Origin: JANPPS01 sp965246925
GTDB lineage: Bacteria; Pseudomonadota; Alphaproteobacteria; Acetobacterales; Acetobacteraceae
Direction of reading: 5' to 3'
Assembly (NCBI GenBank): GCA_965246925.1
Contig: OZ251994.1
Location: 3,410,001 to 3,474,000, forward strand
DNA: 64,000 nt
Shown here: positions 8,683 to 17,443 of the stretch, one piece after another
Numbering within the stretch: position 1 is the first letter of the stretch
Layout: every line of letters starts with the position of its first letter
Made by a program: the position numbers and the translations under genes
The notes under the pieces: generated by a model
Databases searched by the model: none
Told to the model about the DNA's origin: nothing
Seen by the model: only the letters and a program-made list of their open reading frames with translations

Positions 8683-9750
8683 ATGCCCGGCTTTGAAGCC
8701 ATCCGTTCCCAGACCGACTACCGCCGCGCCGCTCAAGGTGTGTTTGCGGCTATCGACCTGGGCACCAACAACTGCCGGCTGTTGATGGGGACGCCCAGTG
8801 CCGACGGGTTCCGGGTGGTGGATAGCTACAGCCGTATCGTGCGCCTGGGTGAGGGGGTCGATAGCGCTGGATTGCTGACCCAGGCAGCGATGGAGCGGGC
8901 GCTCGAAGCGCTGCGGGCCATCGCGGCACGGCTGCACCGGCGTCCCGTGAGCGGGCTGCGCGCCGTCGCGACCGAGGCGTGCCGGCAGGCGCGTAACGGG
9001 CCCGATTTCCTACGCCAAGTGCAGGCGGAAACCGGGCTGGCGATCGATATCATCTCGCCACGGGAAGAGGCCGAACTGGCGCTCGAAAGCTGCGCCTCAT
9101 TGCTGCGGGCCGGGGGGCGCCGGGCGCTGGTGTTCGACATCGGCGGCGGTTCGACGGAGCTGGCCTGGGTGCGCCTCGATGGGCAGGCGGCGCCGGAGCT
9201 GATCGGCTATGCCAGCGTGCCGCTCGGCGTCGTCAGCCTGTATGAGCGGCATGGGCCGGACGTGTTTTCCGCCGCGGCGTTCGAGGCGATGGTGGAGGAC
9301 GTGCTGGCGGGGTTGCTCCGGTTCGACGATATTCACCGGATCGGCCAGGAAATCCGGGTGGGAGGCGTGTGGGTGCTGGGCACCAGCGGCACCGTCACCA
9401 CGCTGGCCGGGGTCGCGATGGGGCTGCAGCGCTATCGGCGGCTGCTGGTGGACGGCACGGTCCTGACCGCGGAGGACGCGGGCAAGGCGCTACATGTGCT
9501 GCGGTCGCTGGGCGCTGCCGGTTTGGCCGCGCACCCCTGCATCGGGCCGGACCGGACGGATTTCGTGTTGCCGGGCTGCGCCGTGTTCGAGGCCATCCGC
9601 CGGGTCTGGCCGTTGGAGGAGGTGATCGTGGCCGACCGCGGGTTGCGGGAAGGTATGCTGCTACGGCTGATGCGCCAGGCGTCTGGACGGTCCACCAAGG
9701 CGGACGCGCCGCGCCGGGCATTCGCGCCCGCGGCGCAGGCTATGCCATAA
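8683..9750 (+). CDS. Ppx/GppA family phosphatase
   Basis: A 355-residue member of the exopolyphosphatase/guanosine pentaphosphatase family, which belongs to the ASKHA fold. The phosphate-binding loops AAIDLGTNNCRL near residue 20 and FDIGGGSTELAW near residue 145 are clear, as is ATEACRQARNG between them. It is about as long as the family's two ATPase-like lobes and lacks the C-terminal extension of E. coli Ppx. The substrate (polyphosphate or pppGpp) cannot be decided from sequence. GAGAGG precedes the ATG. rlmE follows after 6 bases, so the two are probably co-transcribed. Confidence 0.9.
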   Translation: MPGFEAIRSQTDYRRAAQGVFAAIDLGTNNCRLLMGTPSADGFRVVDSYSRIVRLGEGVDSAGLLTQAAMERALEALRAIAARLHRRPVSGLRAVATEACRQARNGPDFLRQVQAETGLAIDIISPREEAELALESCASLLRAGGRRALVFDIGGGSTELAWVRLDGQAAPELIGYASVPLGVVSLYERHGPDVFSAAAFEAMVEDVLAGLLRFDDIHRIGQEIRVGGVWVLGTSGTVTTLAGVAMGLQRYRRLLVDGTVLTAEDAGKALHVLRSLGAAGLAAHPCIGPDRTDFVLPGCAVFEAIRRVWPLEEVIVADRGLREGMLLRLMRQASGRSTKADAPRRAFAPAAQAMP

Positions 9751-9756
9751 GGCGGG

Positions 9757-10428
9757 ATGCCCGGTAAGAAGATCATTCCGTCGCGCGGCCTCGGCGTCAC
9801 GCTCAAGACCGCGCGGGGGCGGACCACGGCGTCCCAGAAATGGCTGTCACGGCAGCTGAATGACCCCTACGTCCGGGCGGCGCGGGAGCAGGGTTTGCGG
9901 TCGCGCGCCGCGTTCAAGCTGATGGAGCTGGACGACCGGTATCATCTGATCACCAAGGGCATGCGGGTCATCGACCTCGGCGCCGCACCCGGCGGCTGGG
10001 CTCAGGTGGCGGTGCAGCGCGGTGCGGCGCGCGTGGTGGGCGTGGATCTGTTGCCGATGGAGCCGGTGGCGGGCGCTACGATCCTGGAGGGTGACTTCAT
10101 GGACGACGCCATGCCGGGCAGGCTCACGGCGCTGATGGGGGGGCGCGCGGACCTGGTGCTGTCCGACATGGCGCCGAACACGACCGGGCATAACGCCACG
10201 GACCACCTGCGCATCATGGGCTTGGCGGACCTGGCGCTGCATTTCGCGATCGGCATGCTGGAGCCGGGCGGGGCGTTCGTGGCCAAGGTGTTCCAGGGTG
10301 GGTCGGAGAAGACGATGCTGGAGCGGATGAAGCAGCATTTCGGCAAGGTCCGCCACGCCAAGCCGCCGGCGAGCCGCAAGGAGTCGAGCGAGCTGTATGT
10401 AGTGGCAACCGGGTTCCACGCGGATTGA
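9757..10428 (+). CDS. rlmE: 23S rRNA (uridine-2'-O) methyltransferase RlmE/FtsJ
   Basis: A 223-residue SAM-dependent ribose methylase that modifies U2552 in the A-loop of 23S rRNA. The SAM site is IDLGAAPGGWAQ. The K-D-K-E catalytic set is visible as Lys in AAFKLMELDDRY, Asp in LVLSDMAPN, Lys in FVAKVFQGG and Glu in ESSELYVVA. Length and motif spacing match the family. A basic N-terminal extension of about 40 residues precedes the catalytic domain, common in alphaproteobacterial versions. It follows the Ppx gene closely. Confidence 0.95.
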   Translation: MPGKKIIPSRGLGVTLKTARGRTTASQKWLSRQLNDPYVRAAREQGLRSRAAFKLMELDDRYHLITKGMRVIDLGAAPGGWAQVAVQRGAARVVGVDLLPMEPVAGATILEGDFMDDAMPGRLTALMGGRADLVLSDMAPNTTGHNATDHLRIMGLADLALHFAIGMLEPGGAFVAKVFQGGSEKTMLERMKQHFGKVRHAKPPASRKESSELYVVATGFHAD

Positions 10429-10522
10429 GGAGTTCGCTTGCGCGACACGCCTGCCGCGCCTATGTCGAGTGGCCAAGGCAGGGGACCCGGCGTGGGCCGC
10501 CCACCCATGAAAGGTCCCGTCC

Positions 10523-12043
10523 ATGGCCCCCGACACCACTCAGGCTGGTGCCTACGACACCGGCGGCAGGACCGCTTCCCGGATCGAGGAGGCGCTGGCA
10601 TTCGATGACGTGCTGATCGTGCCGGCCTATTCGCAGGTGTTGCCGGCCCAGACGCAGACGCGCAGCAAGCTGACCCGGACGATCGAGCTGCACATCCCGC
10701 TGATCTCATCGGCGATGGACACCGTGACCGAGGCGGCGATGGCGATCGCGATGGCGCAGCTGGGCGGCATCGGCGTAATCCACAAGAATCTTGATGTCAC
10801 CGAGCAGGCGGCGCAGGTGCGGCGGGTAAAGAAATTCGAGAGCGGGATGGTGGTGAACCCGCTCACGATCCATCCGGACCAGACCCTGGCCGAGGCGCGG
10901 GCGGTCATGGCCCAGCACAACATCAGCGGATTTCCGGTGGTGGAGCGGGATACCGGGCGGCTGGTGGGCATCCTCACGCACCGCGACGTGCGGTTCGCGA
11001 CCGATCCCGGCACCCGCGTCTATGAGCTGATGACGCGGGAGAACCTCATCACCGTGCCGGCCGCGGTCGACCGGGATGAGGCGCGGCAGCTGCTGCACCG
11101 GCACCGGATCGAGAAGCTGCTGGTGGTGGACGAGGCGTACCGGTGCGTGGGCCTGATTACCGTGAAAGACATGGACAAGGCGCAGGCGCATCCGCTGGCC
11201 AACAAGGACCAGCTCGGACGGCTACGCGCCGCGGCCGCCACCGGTACCGGGGAGGACGGCTACGCCCGGGCACAGGCGCTGGTGGAGGCGGAGGCGGACG
11301 TGATCGTGATCGACACCGCGCACGGGCATTCGGCCGGGGTGCTGCGGACGGTGGAGAAGATCAAGCTGCTGTCGAACGCGGTGCAGATCATCGCGGGCAA
11401 CGTGGCGACGCCGGAGGGGGCGCGGGCGCTGATCGATGCGGGGGCGGACAGCGTGAAGATCGGCATCGGCCCCGGCAGCATCTGCACCACGCGCGTGGTG
11501 GCGGGCGTCGGCGTGCCGCAATTTACTGCCGTGATGGAGACGGCGGCGGCGTGCCGCGAGCGGGGCGTGCCGGCGATCGCCGATGGCGGGATTCGGACGT
11601 CGGGCGATTTCGTGAAAGCGATCGGCGCCGGGGCGGATTGCGTGATGGTCGGCTCGCTGCTGGCCGGGACGGACGAGGCGCCGGGTGAGGTGTTCCTGTA
11701 TCAGGGGCGGTCATTCAAGTCGTATCGCGGCATGGGCAGTATCGGCGCGATGGCGCGGGGCTCGGCGGACCGGTATTTCCAGCAGGAGATCCGCGACACG
11801 CTGAAGCTGGTGCCGGAGGGAATCGAGGGGCGGGTCGGGTATAAGGGGCCGGTCGCGGCGGTGGTGCATCAGCTGGTGGGCGGGCTGAAGGCTGGGATGG
11901 GCTACACCGGGTCCGCCACGATCGCCGACCTGCAGACGCGGACCCAGTTCCGGCGAATCACCGGGGCGGGCCTGCGGGAGAGCCACGTGCACGACGTGGC
12001 GATCACGCGGGAGGCGCCGAACTACCGGCAGGAGGCGCAGTGA
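10523..12043 (+). CDS. guaB: Inosine-5'-monophosphate dehydrogenase
   Basis: A 506-residue enzyme that oxidises IMP to XMP with NAD, the committed step to GMP. The barrel holds the catalytic loop GPGSICTTRVVAGVGVPQ, with the nucleophilic Cys, and DGGIRTSGDFVKAIGAGAD for phosphate binding. Two CBS modules are inserted between roughly residues 110 and 225 (NISGFPVVERDTGRLVGIL; RIEKLLVVDEAYRCVGLI). Length is typical. It stands about 95 bases after rlmE with its own upstream gap, and is followed by a REP-like palindrome. Confidence 0.97.
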   Translation: MAPDTTQAGAYDTGGRTASRIEEALAFDDVLIVPAYSQVLPAQTQTRSKLTRTIELHIPLISSAMDTVTEAAMAIAMAQLGGIGVIHKNLDVTEQAAQVRRVKKFESGMVVNPLTIHPDQTLAEARAVMAQHNISGFPVVERDTGRLVGILTHRDVRFATDPGTRVYELMTRENLITVPAAVDRDEARQLLHRHRIEKLLVVDEAYRCVGLITVKDMDKAQAHPLANKDQLGRLRAAAATGTGEDGYARAQALVEAEADVIVIDTAHGHSAGVLRTVEKIKLLSNAVQIIAGNVATPEGARALIDAGADSVKIGIGPGSICTTRVVAGVGVPQFTAVMETAAACRERGVPAIADGGIRTSGDFVKAIGAGADCVMVGSLLAGTDEAPGEVFLYQGRSFKSYRGMGSIGAMARGSADRYFQQEIRDTLKLVPEGIEGRVGYKGPVAAVVHQLVGGLKAGMGYTGSATIADLQTRTQFRRITGAGLRESHVHDVAITREAPNYRQEAQ

Positions 12044-12062
12044 TAAGGCAGGGACTGCATAG

Positions 12063-12098
12063 CCCCCTCTCCCTCCGGGAGAGGGCCGGGGTGAGGGA
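12063..12098 (+). repeat. REP-like palindrome (copy 1)
   Basis: CCCTCTCCCTCCGGGAGAGGG forms a long hairpin and is followed by CCGGGGTGAGGGA. Similar elements recur at 12171, 16283, 16388, 22894, 22961 and 26188. This copy and the next face each other across about 72 bases, forming an inverted pair downstream of guaB. Confidence 0.85.
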
Positions 12099-12170
12099 AG
12101 CGGCCGGCGCTGGCCATAACGCGTCGAAGGCAGCTGGTCCATATTCCTATGAAACCGGTCATTGTCGTTT

Positions 12171-12205
12171 CCCTCACCCCAGCCCTCTCCCGGAGGGAGA
12201 GGGGG
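12171..12205 (-). repeat. REP-like palindrome (copy 2, inverted)
   Basis: CCCTCACCCCAGCCCTCTCC followed by CGGAGGGAGAGGGGG is the reverse orientation of copy 1. It is preceded by TTGTCGTTT, the same flank seen before the copy at 16388. It ends 13 bases before the HAD gene start, so a naive longer HAD reading frame through it is artefactual. Confidence 0.85.
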
Positions 12206-12218
12206 CGGTCTTGCGCTT

Positions 12219-12872
12219 ATGAAAGCGCTCGTGTTCGACGCGTATGGCACGTTGCTGGATGTGCATGCGGCGATGGCGGCGCACGCGGAGGTGCTGCCGC
12301 CGGATTGGGAGCGGATCAGTCAGGAATGGCGGCAGAAGCAGATCGAATACACCTGGGTCCGCACGCTGACGGGCGGCGGGCAGCACCGGGATTTCTGGAC
12401 CCTGACGCAGGAGGCGCTGGCCTTCGTCGCCGAGCGGCACAGGATCACTGACCCAGAGGTGATCGCGGCGTTGCTGGATAGCTACCGGCATCTGCGGGCG
12501 TTTCCGGATGCGCGGGCGGCGTTGCAGGCGGCGCGGGGGCGGGGGCTGCGCACCGGCATCCTGTCCAATGGCGAGCCGGGCATGCTGGCCGACGCGGTGG
12601 GATCGGCCGGGCTCACGCCGTTGCTGGATGCGGTGCTGAGCGTAGAAAGCGTGGGGGCGTTCAAGACGGACCGGCGGGCGTATGAACTCATGACCCGGCA
12701 TTTCGGCCTGTCCGCCGGCGAGATCGGCTTCGTGTCCAGCAACGCCTGGGACGCCTACGCCGCCGGGGTGTTCGGGTGCCGGGTGTTTTGGGTGAACCGC
12801 ACCGGGCAGCCGGACGAGTATGGGCTGCGCGCGTCGGCGACCGAAATCCAGACGTTGGCGGCGCTGGGATGA
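12219..12872 (+). CDS. HAD-superfamily haloacid dehalogenase, type II
   Basis: A 217-residue HAD hydrolase. Motif I is FDAYGTLLDVHAA, with Asp in the FDAYGT nucleophile loop as in L-2-haloacid dehalogenases; motif II is GILSNG; the later Lys lies in GAFKTDRRAYELM and motif IV in GFVSSNAWDAYAAGVFG. This pattern is that of type II L-2-haloacid dehalogenases, which remove halide from short 2-halo acids, although many family members act on other substrates. The ATG at 12219 is chosen because an earlier in-frame start would translate the REP sequence. Its stop overlaps the rsmB-like start as ATGA. Confidence 0.88.
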   Translation: MKALVFDAYGTLLDVHAAMAAHAEVLPPDWERISQEWRQKQIEYTWVRTLTGGGQHRDFWTLTQEALAFVAERHRITDPEVIAALLDSYRHLRAFPDARAALQAARGRGLRTGILSNGEPGMLADAVGSAGLTPLLDAVLSVESVGAFKTDRRAYELMTRHFGLSAGEIGFVSSNAWDAYAAGVFGCRVFWVNRTGQPDEYGLRASATEIQTLAALG

Positions 12873-14116
12873 CACCCGCCGCGCGGCTGGCTGGTTCCAT
12901 CGAGTTGCTGACCGAGATCGACCAGCATCCGCGTCGTCCGGCGGATGCGGTGGCGAACGACTTCTTCCGGGCGCGGCGGTTCATCGGCTCCGGCGACCGG
13001 CGCGCCGTGTCGGACCGGGCGTGGCGCGTGCTGCGGTCGCGGCGGCGGCTCATGTGGTGGCTGGACCGGGCCGGCACGGCGCCGACGCCCCGCATGCTGG
13101 TGGCGGCGTCCTTGCTGACGGAGGGCTGGACGGCGGAGGGTGTCGCGCAATCCTACTCCGGCGGGCAATACGGTCCGGCGCCGTTCCTGCAGCCCGAGAC
13201 GGCGGCGGCCCAGCGCCTGGCCGGGCACACGCTGGATCATCCGGAGATGCCGGACGCCGTGCGGTATGAGTGCCCGGACTGGGCCTGGCCGCACGTGCTG
13301 GCGCGGTTTGGCGAGCAGGCGGCGGCGGAGATGCTGGCGGCGCTGGAGCCGGCGCCGCTGGATATGCGGGTGAACCTGCTGCGCGGCACGCGGGCGGAGG
13401 CGCAGGCGGCGCTGCTGGCCGAAGGGCTCGAGACGGTGCCGACTCCGCACTCCCCCTGGGGCCTGCGGATCGAGGGGCGCCGCGCGGTGACGCCGGGTGC
13501 GGCGTTCCAGACGGGGCTTGTAGAGATTCAGGACGAGGGGAGCCAGATGGTGGCGGCGCTGGTGGGGGTGGAACCCGGCATGCGCGTGGTGGATTGGTGC
13601 GCGGGGGCGGGGGGTAAGACGCTGGCCCTGGCGATGCTGATGCAGAATCGCGGGCACCTGGTCGCGTGTGACGTGAGCGCGTCGCGGCTGGAGGGGGCGG
13701 TCAGGCGGCTACGCCGGGCCGGGGTGCAGAACGTGGAACGGCATTTGGTCGCGCCCGGCGACAAGTGGGCCAAGCGCCGGGCCGGGACGTTCGACCGGGT
13801 GCTGGTCGATGCGCCCTGCACCGGCACCGGCACGTGGCGGCGCAACCCGGACGCGCGGACCCGGCTGCGTCAACTGGATTTGGAGGAGCTGATCCCCAAG
13901 CAGGCCGGCATCCTCGATGACGCCGCGCGGCTGGTGCGGGCGGGGGGGCGGATGGTGTATGCGACGTGCTCGTTGTTCCTGGAGGAGAACGAGCGGCAGG
14001 TGGAGGCGTTCCTGGCGCGGACGCCGGGCTTTACGCTGGCTGCGCCGCCGCTGTCCCTCACGCCGCGGCGGGACGGGACGGACGGGTTCTTCGGCGCGGT
14101 GCTGGCGCGCGCTTGA
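12869..14116 (+). CDS. RsmB/NOP-family rRNA cytosine-C5 methyltransferase
   Basis: A 415-residue SAM-dependent RNA m5C methylase. An N-terminal helical region is followed by the Rossmann domain with SAM motif VVDWCAGAGGKTLAL, then VLVDAPCTGTGTWRRNPD (motif IV, PC dipeptide) and MVYATCSLFLEENE (motif VI, catalytic TCS). It most resembles RsmB/NSUN enzymes; the exact target base is not certain. It starts at the ATG inside ATGA shared with the HAD gene and ends inside TTGA shared with the acetyltransferase, so the three genes are likely translationally coupled. Confidence 0.9.
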   Translation: MTPAARLAGSIELLTEIDQHPRRPADAVANDFFRARRFIGSGDRRAVSDRAWRVLRSRRRLMWWLDRAGTAPTPRMLVAASLLTEGWTAEGVAQSYSGGQYGPAPFLQPETAAAQRLAGHTLDHPEMPDAVRYECPDWAWPHVLARFGEQAAAEMLAALEPAPLDMRVNLLRGTRAEAQAALLAEGLETVPTPHSPWGLRIEGRRAVTPGAAFQTGLVEIQDEGSQMVAALVGVEPGMRVVDWCAGAGGKTLALAMLMQNRGHLVACDVSASRLEGAVRRLRRAGVQNVERHLVAPGDKWAKRRAGTFDRVLVDAPCTGTGTWRRNPDARTRLRQLDLEELIPKQAGILDDAARLVRAGGRMVYATCSLFLEENERQVEAFLARTPGFTLAAPPLSLTPRRDGTDGFFGAVLARA

Positions 14117-14622
14117 CCGACATCCGTGCCGCCCGGCCCGGGGACGCCCAGGGTATCGCGCGCGTCCATGTCGCGGCCTGGCGCAGCGCCTATGCCGGCA
14201 TCTTGCCGGACCACTCGCTGACGGCGCTCTCGGAGCCGCGCATCGCGGCGCATTATGACCACGACATCAGGGCCGGGCGCGGCGTGTTCGTGGCAACGGA
14301 GGCAGGGGCGGTGGCGGGCTTCGTGACCGCCGGGCCACCGCGGCGGCGAAGTATCGCCAAGGGTGAGATCGAGACGTTGTATGTGCTGGACGATTGGCGG
14401 GAGCAGGGGCTGGGGCGCTTGCTGCTCCGTCAGGCGGCGGCGCATTTGGCCGGGGGCGGGGCAAGCAGCCTGTTCCTATGGGTGCTGCGCGACAACCCGA
14501 GCCGGTGGTTCTACGAGCGCTTGGGCGGGCGGGCCGCGCTCCGGGGCACGACGCAGGTGGGTGGGGTTGAGGTGGCGCAGGTGGCGTATATGTGGGACCC
14601 GATCGGCCGGCTGATCGGATAG
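14113..14622 (+). CDS. GNAT-family N-acetyltransferase
   Basis: A 169-residue GNAT protein. The N-terminal DIRAARPGDAQGIARVHVAAW and the acetyl-CoA loop WREQGLGRLLLRQAA are typical, followed by NPSRWFYERLGGR. The start is TTG at 14113, overlapping the previous stop (TTGA). The substrate is unknown; position after an rRNA methylase hints at, but does not show, a ribosome-related role. Confidence 0.85.
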   Translation: MTDIRAARPGDAQGIARVHVAAWRSAYAGILPDHSLTALSEPRIAAHYDHDIRAGRGVFVATEAGAVAGFVTAGPPRRRSIAKGEIETLYVLDDWREQGLGRLLLRQAAAHLAGGGASSLFLWVLRDNPSRWFYERLGGRAALRGTTQVGGVEVAQVAYMWDPIGRLIG

Positions 14623-14682
14623 GCCTTCCGCCCGGGCGGAACCCTGCGTATCGTGTGGCTCACGACTGCAAGGATGCCCCCG

Positions 14683-16269
14683 ATGCTGAACCGCCGCACC
14701 CTCCTTGGCGCCATGGGCGCCACTCCGCTCATGTGGAACGAGGCGTTTGCCGACACGCCGAAGGACGCGCTGATCATGGCGTTCGTGATCGACGACATCG
14801 TCAGCATGGACCCGCAGGAGTGCTTCGAGTTCAGCGGCGGCGAGGTGCTGGGCAACTGCTATGACCGGCTGATCCTGCCGGATCTGAAGGATCCGACGCA
14901 GATCAAGCCGGATTTGGCCGCGTCCTGGAGCACGAGCGAGGACGGGCTTACGACTACCTTCAAGATGGCGCCGGACCGCAAGTTCGCCAGCGGCGCGCCG
15001 GTCACGGCGGAGGATGCGGCGTTCACGCTGCAACGGGCGGTGATCCTGGACAAGCCGCCGGCGTTCATCATCAGCCAGTTCGGCTTCACCGCCGCCAACG
15101 TGCGGGAGAAGATCACCGCCAAGGACGATACGCTGAGCCTCACGATCGCGGAGAAGGGCTCCCCCTCGTTCCTGCTGTATTGCCTGTCGGCGCTGGTCGG
15201 CTGCGTAGTGGAGAAGAAGGTGGTCATGGCGCATGCGCAGGGGGATGACCTCGGCAATGCGTGGCTGAAAGGCGGTAACAGCGCCGGGTCGGGCGGGTAT
15301 GTGCTGCGCAGCTGGAAAGCGAGCGAGAGTATCGTCTGCGACAGCAACCCCAACAGCCCGGCGCCGGGCAAGATACGCCGGCTAGTGATCCAGCATCGGG
15401 CCGAGCCGTCGGCCCAGCTGCTGGGCCTACAGAAGGGGGATATCGACATCGCCCGCAACCTCAGCCCGGATCAGCTGACGGGGCTCGAGAAAGACGGCTC
15501 CTATTCTTTGATCACTGCGCCCAAGAGCTATATCAACTACCTGGCGCTGAACCAGAGCCACCCGATGTTGTCCAAGCCCGAGGTGCGGCAGGCGATCAAG
15601 TGGGCGATCGACTACCAGGGCATCTCGGCCAGCATCACGCCCACCACCTATAAGCCGCATCAGTCGTTCCTGCCGGAGGGGTTCCCGGGGGCGCTCACGG
15701 ACTTGCCGTTCAAGAAGGACATCGCGCGGGTGAAGAAGCTGCTGGCGGATGCGGGCGTGCCGGAAGGGTTCGAGGTGACGATAGACCACCCGTCCTCGGC
15801 CCCGTTCAACGATATCGCGCAGGCGATCCAGGCCAATCTGGCGGAGGCCGGGATCAAATTGACGCTGATTTCGGGGGAGCAGAAGCAAGTCATCACCAAG
15901 ACCCGCGCCCGCACGCACCAGATCGCGATGGTGCGCTGGGGCAGCGATTACATGGACCCGCATAGCAATGCGGAGACGTTCAACATCAATACCGACAATA
16001 CCGAGGCGCAGAAGAACCGCACCTTGGCCTGGCGTAGCAACTGGAAGGACGACGACTTCACCAAGCGCGCGATCGAGGCGCAGAAGGAGCCGGACGCGGT
16101 GCGCCGCATCGCCGCTTACGAGCGGCTGCAGCGCGACCATCAGGAAAAAAGCCCGTTCGTGATCCTGTCGCAGCAGATCGAGGTGGCGGCGATGAAGAAG
16201 AATGTGACCGGGCTGGATTTGGCGCTGCTGAGCGACCGGAGCAAGTATGCCGGGGTGACCAAGGCGTGA
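14683..16269 (+). CDS. ABC transporter periplasmic substrate-binding protein (family 5)
   Basis: A 528-residue solute receptor of the dipeptide/oligopeptide/nickel group. The N-terminus MLNRRTLLGAMGATP carries twin Arg before a hydrophobic stretch and looks like a Tat-type export signal. The body shows family-5 features: TFKMAPDRKFASGAPVTAED and VRQAIKWAIDYQGI. AAGGA at 14669-14673 favours the ATG at 14683 over the one at 14674. It heads a five-gene importer, but an inverted REP pair separates it from the first permease. The ligand is not predictable. Confidence 0.9.
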   Translation: MLNRRTLLGAMGATPLMWNEAFADTPKDALIMAFVIDDIVSMDPQECFEFSGGEVLGNCYDRLILPDLKDPTQIKPDLAASWSTSEDGLTTTFKMAPDRKFASGAPVTAEDAAFTLQRAVILDKPPAFIISQFGFTAANVREKITAKDDTLSLTIAEKGSPSFLLYCLSALVGCVVEKKVVMAHAQGDDLGNAWLKGGNSAGSGGYVLRSWKASESIVCDSNPNSPAPGKIRRLVIQHRAEPSAQLLGLQKGDIDIARNLSPDQLTGLEKDGSYSLITAPKSYINYLALNQSHPMLSKPEVRQAIKWAIDYQGISASITPTTYKPHQSFLPEGFPGALTDLPFKKDIARVKKLLADAGVPEGFEVTIDHPSSAPFNDIAQAIQANLAEAGIKLTLISGEQKQVITKTRARTHQIAMVRWGSDYMDPHSNAETFNINTDNTEAQKNRTLAWRSNWKDDDFTKRAIEAQKEPDAVRRIAAYERLQRDHQEKSPFVILSQQIEVAAMKKNVTGLDLALLSDRSKYAGVTKA

Positions 16270-16282
16270 CGAGGCCCTCCTT

Positions 16283-16318
16283 CCCCCTCTCCCTCCGGGA
16301 GAGGGCCGGGGTGAGGGA
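16283..16318 (+). repeat. REP-like palindrome (copy 3)
   Basis: Same sequence as the copy at 12063, located 13 bases after the binding-protein stop. It forms an inverted pair with the copy at 16388, repeating the arrangement downstream of guaB. In a transporter operon such a hairpin could protect the upstream receptor mRNA so that the receptor is made in excess over the permeases. Confidence 0.85.
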
Positions 16319-16387
16319 GGCAAGCGGCGCCGACTTCGGTCAGGTCATGCGGCAGACGTTCAGGATCGAAGCCAGTCCTTGTCGTTT

Positions 16388-16422
16388 CCCTCACCCCAAC
16401 CCTCTCCCGGCGGGCGAGGGGG
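16388..16422 (-). repeat. REP-like palindrome (copy 4, inverted)
   Basis: CCCTCACCCCAACCCTCTCC then CGGCGGGCGAGGGGG. It shares the TTGTCGTTT flank with copy 2, so the repeat unit extends beyond the palindrome. It ends 13 bases before the GTG start of the permease gene. Confidence 0.8.
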
Positions 16423-16435
16423 TTGGTAGCACCTG

Positions 16436-17443
16436 GTGAACCGCCTCCGCGCCTTGTCGGCGAGCATCGCCAGCATTCCCATCACCCTGTTCGGCCTGGT
16501 GCTGATCACGTTCCTGATCGGGCGCGTCGTGCCGATCGATCCGGTGCTGGCGATCGTGGGGGACCGTGCGCCGGCCGATGTGGTGGAGCGGACGCGGCTG
16601 GAACTGGGGCTGGACAAGCCGTTGCCGGTGCAGTTTGCCCGGTACGTGACGCAGCTGGCCCATGGAGATTTCGGACGGTCGGTCATGACCAGCAACTCGG
16701 TCGCGACCGACATCGCCCGGTTCTTCCCGGCGACGCTCGAGCTCGCCAGCGTGGCGTTGGCGATCGCAATGCTGGTGGGGGTGCCGCTCGGGGTGTGGGC
16801 GGCGGTGCGGCAGGGGTCTTGGGTCGATCAGACCGTGCGGGTGCTGTGCCTGTCCGGCTATTCCATTCCGGTGTTCGTGCTCGCTCTGCTTGCATTGCTG
16901 ATCTTCTACGCGACGCTCGGCTGGGCGCCGGGGCCGGGGCGGCAGAGCGTGGCGTATCAGGATATGGTCGATCAGGTGACCGGCATCCTGCTGATCGACG
17001 CGGCGCTGGCCCGGGACTGGGACAGCTTCTGGGATGCGGTGCATCACCTTGTCCTGCCGGCGCTGGTGCTGGGGTCGCTCAACCTGGCCTATATCGCCCG
17101 CATGACGCGGGCGTTCATGCTGGATGCGCTGAAGGGTGAGTTCATCATCACCGCGCGGGCCAAGGGGCTGTCCGCCGCGCGGGTGATCTGGAAGCACGCG
17201 TTCGGCAACATCCTGGTCCGGCTGCTGACCGTCATCGCGCTCGCGTATGCCGGGCTGCTGGAGGGGGCGGTGCTGACGGAGACGATCTTCTCCTGGCCCG
17301 GACTCGGCCAGTACCTCACGGGCTCGCTGCTGAATGCGGACATGAATGCGGTGCTGGGGGCGACGCTGGTGGTAGGGCTGAGCTACGTGTTGCTCAATCT
17401 GCTTGCGGATCTGATGTACCGGCTGCTGGATCCCCGGGTATGA
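16436..17443 (+). CDS. ABC transporter permease, DppB type
   Basis: A 335-residue inner-membrane permease. An N-terminal membrane segment (IPITLFGLVLITFLIGRVVP) is followed by several others; the EAA-type cytoplasmic loop is TARAKGLSAARVIWKHAFGN, which docks on the ATPase subunits. FLIGRVVPIDPV matches the conserved N-terminal box of DppB/OppB. The GTG at 16436 is the first start after the REP copy. It overlaps the next permease as ATGA. Confidence 0.9.
   Translation: MNRLRALSASIASIPITLFGLVLITFLIGRVVPIDPVLAIVGDRAPADVVERTRLELGLDKPLPVQFARYVTQLAHGDFGRSVMTSNSVATDIARFFPATLELASVALAIAMLVGVPLGVWAAVRQGSWVDQTVRVLCLSGYSIPVFVLALLALLIFYATLGWAPGPGRQSVAYQDMVDQVTGILLIDAALARDWDSFWDAVHHLVLPALVLGSLNLAYIARMTRAFMLDALKGEFIITARAKGLSAARVIWKHAFGNILVRLLTVIALAYAGLLEGAVLTETIFSWPGLGQYLTGSLLNADMNAVLGATLVVGLSYVLLNLLADLMYRLLDPRV

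Noticed and set aside
12162..12218. Longer N-terminus for the HAD protein
   Set aside because: These codons translate a REP palindrome; the ATG at 12219 gives a normal family start.
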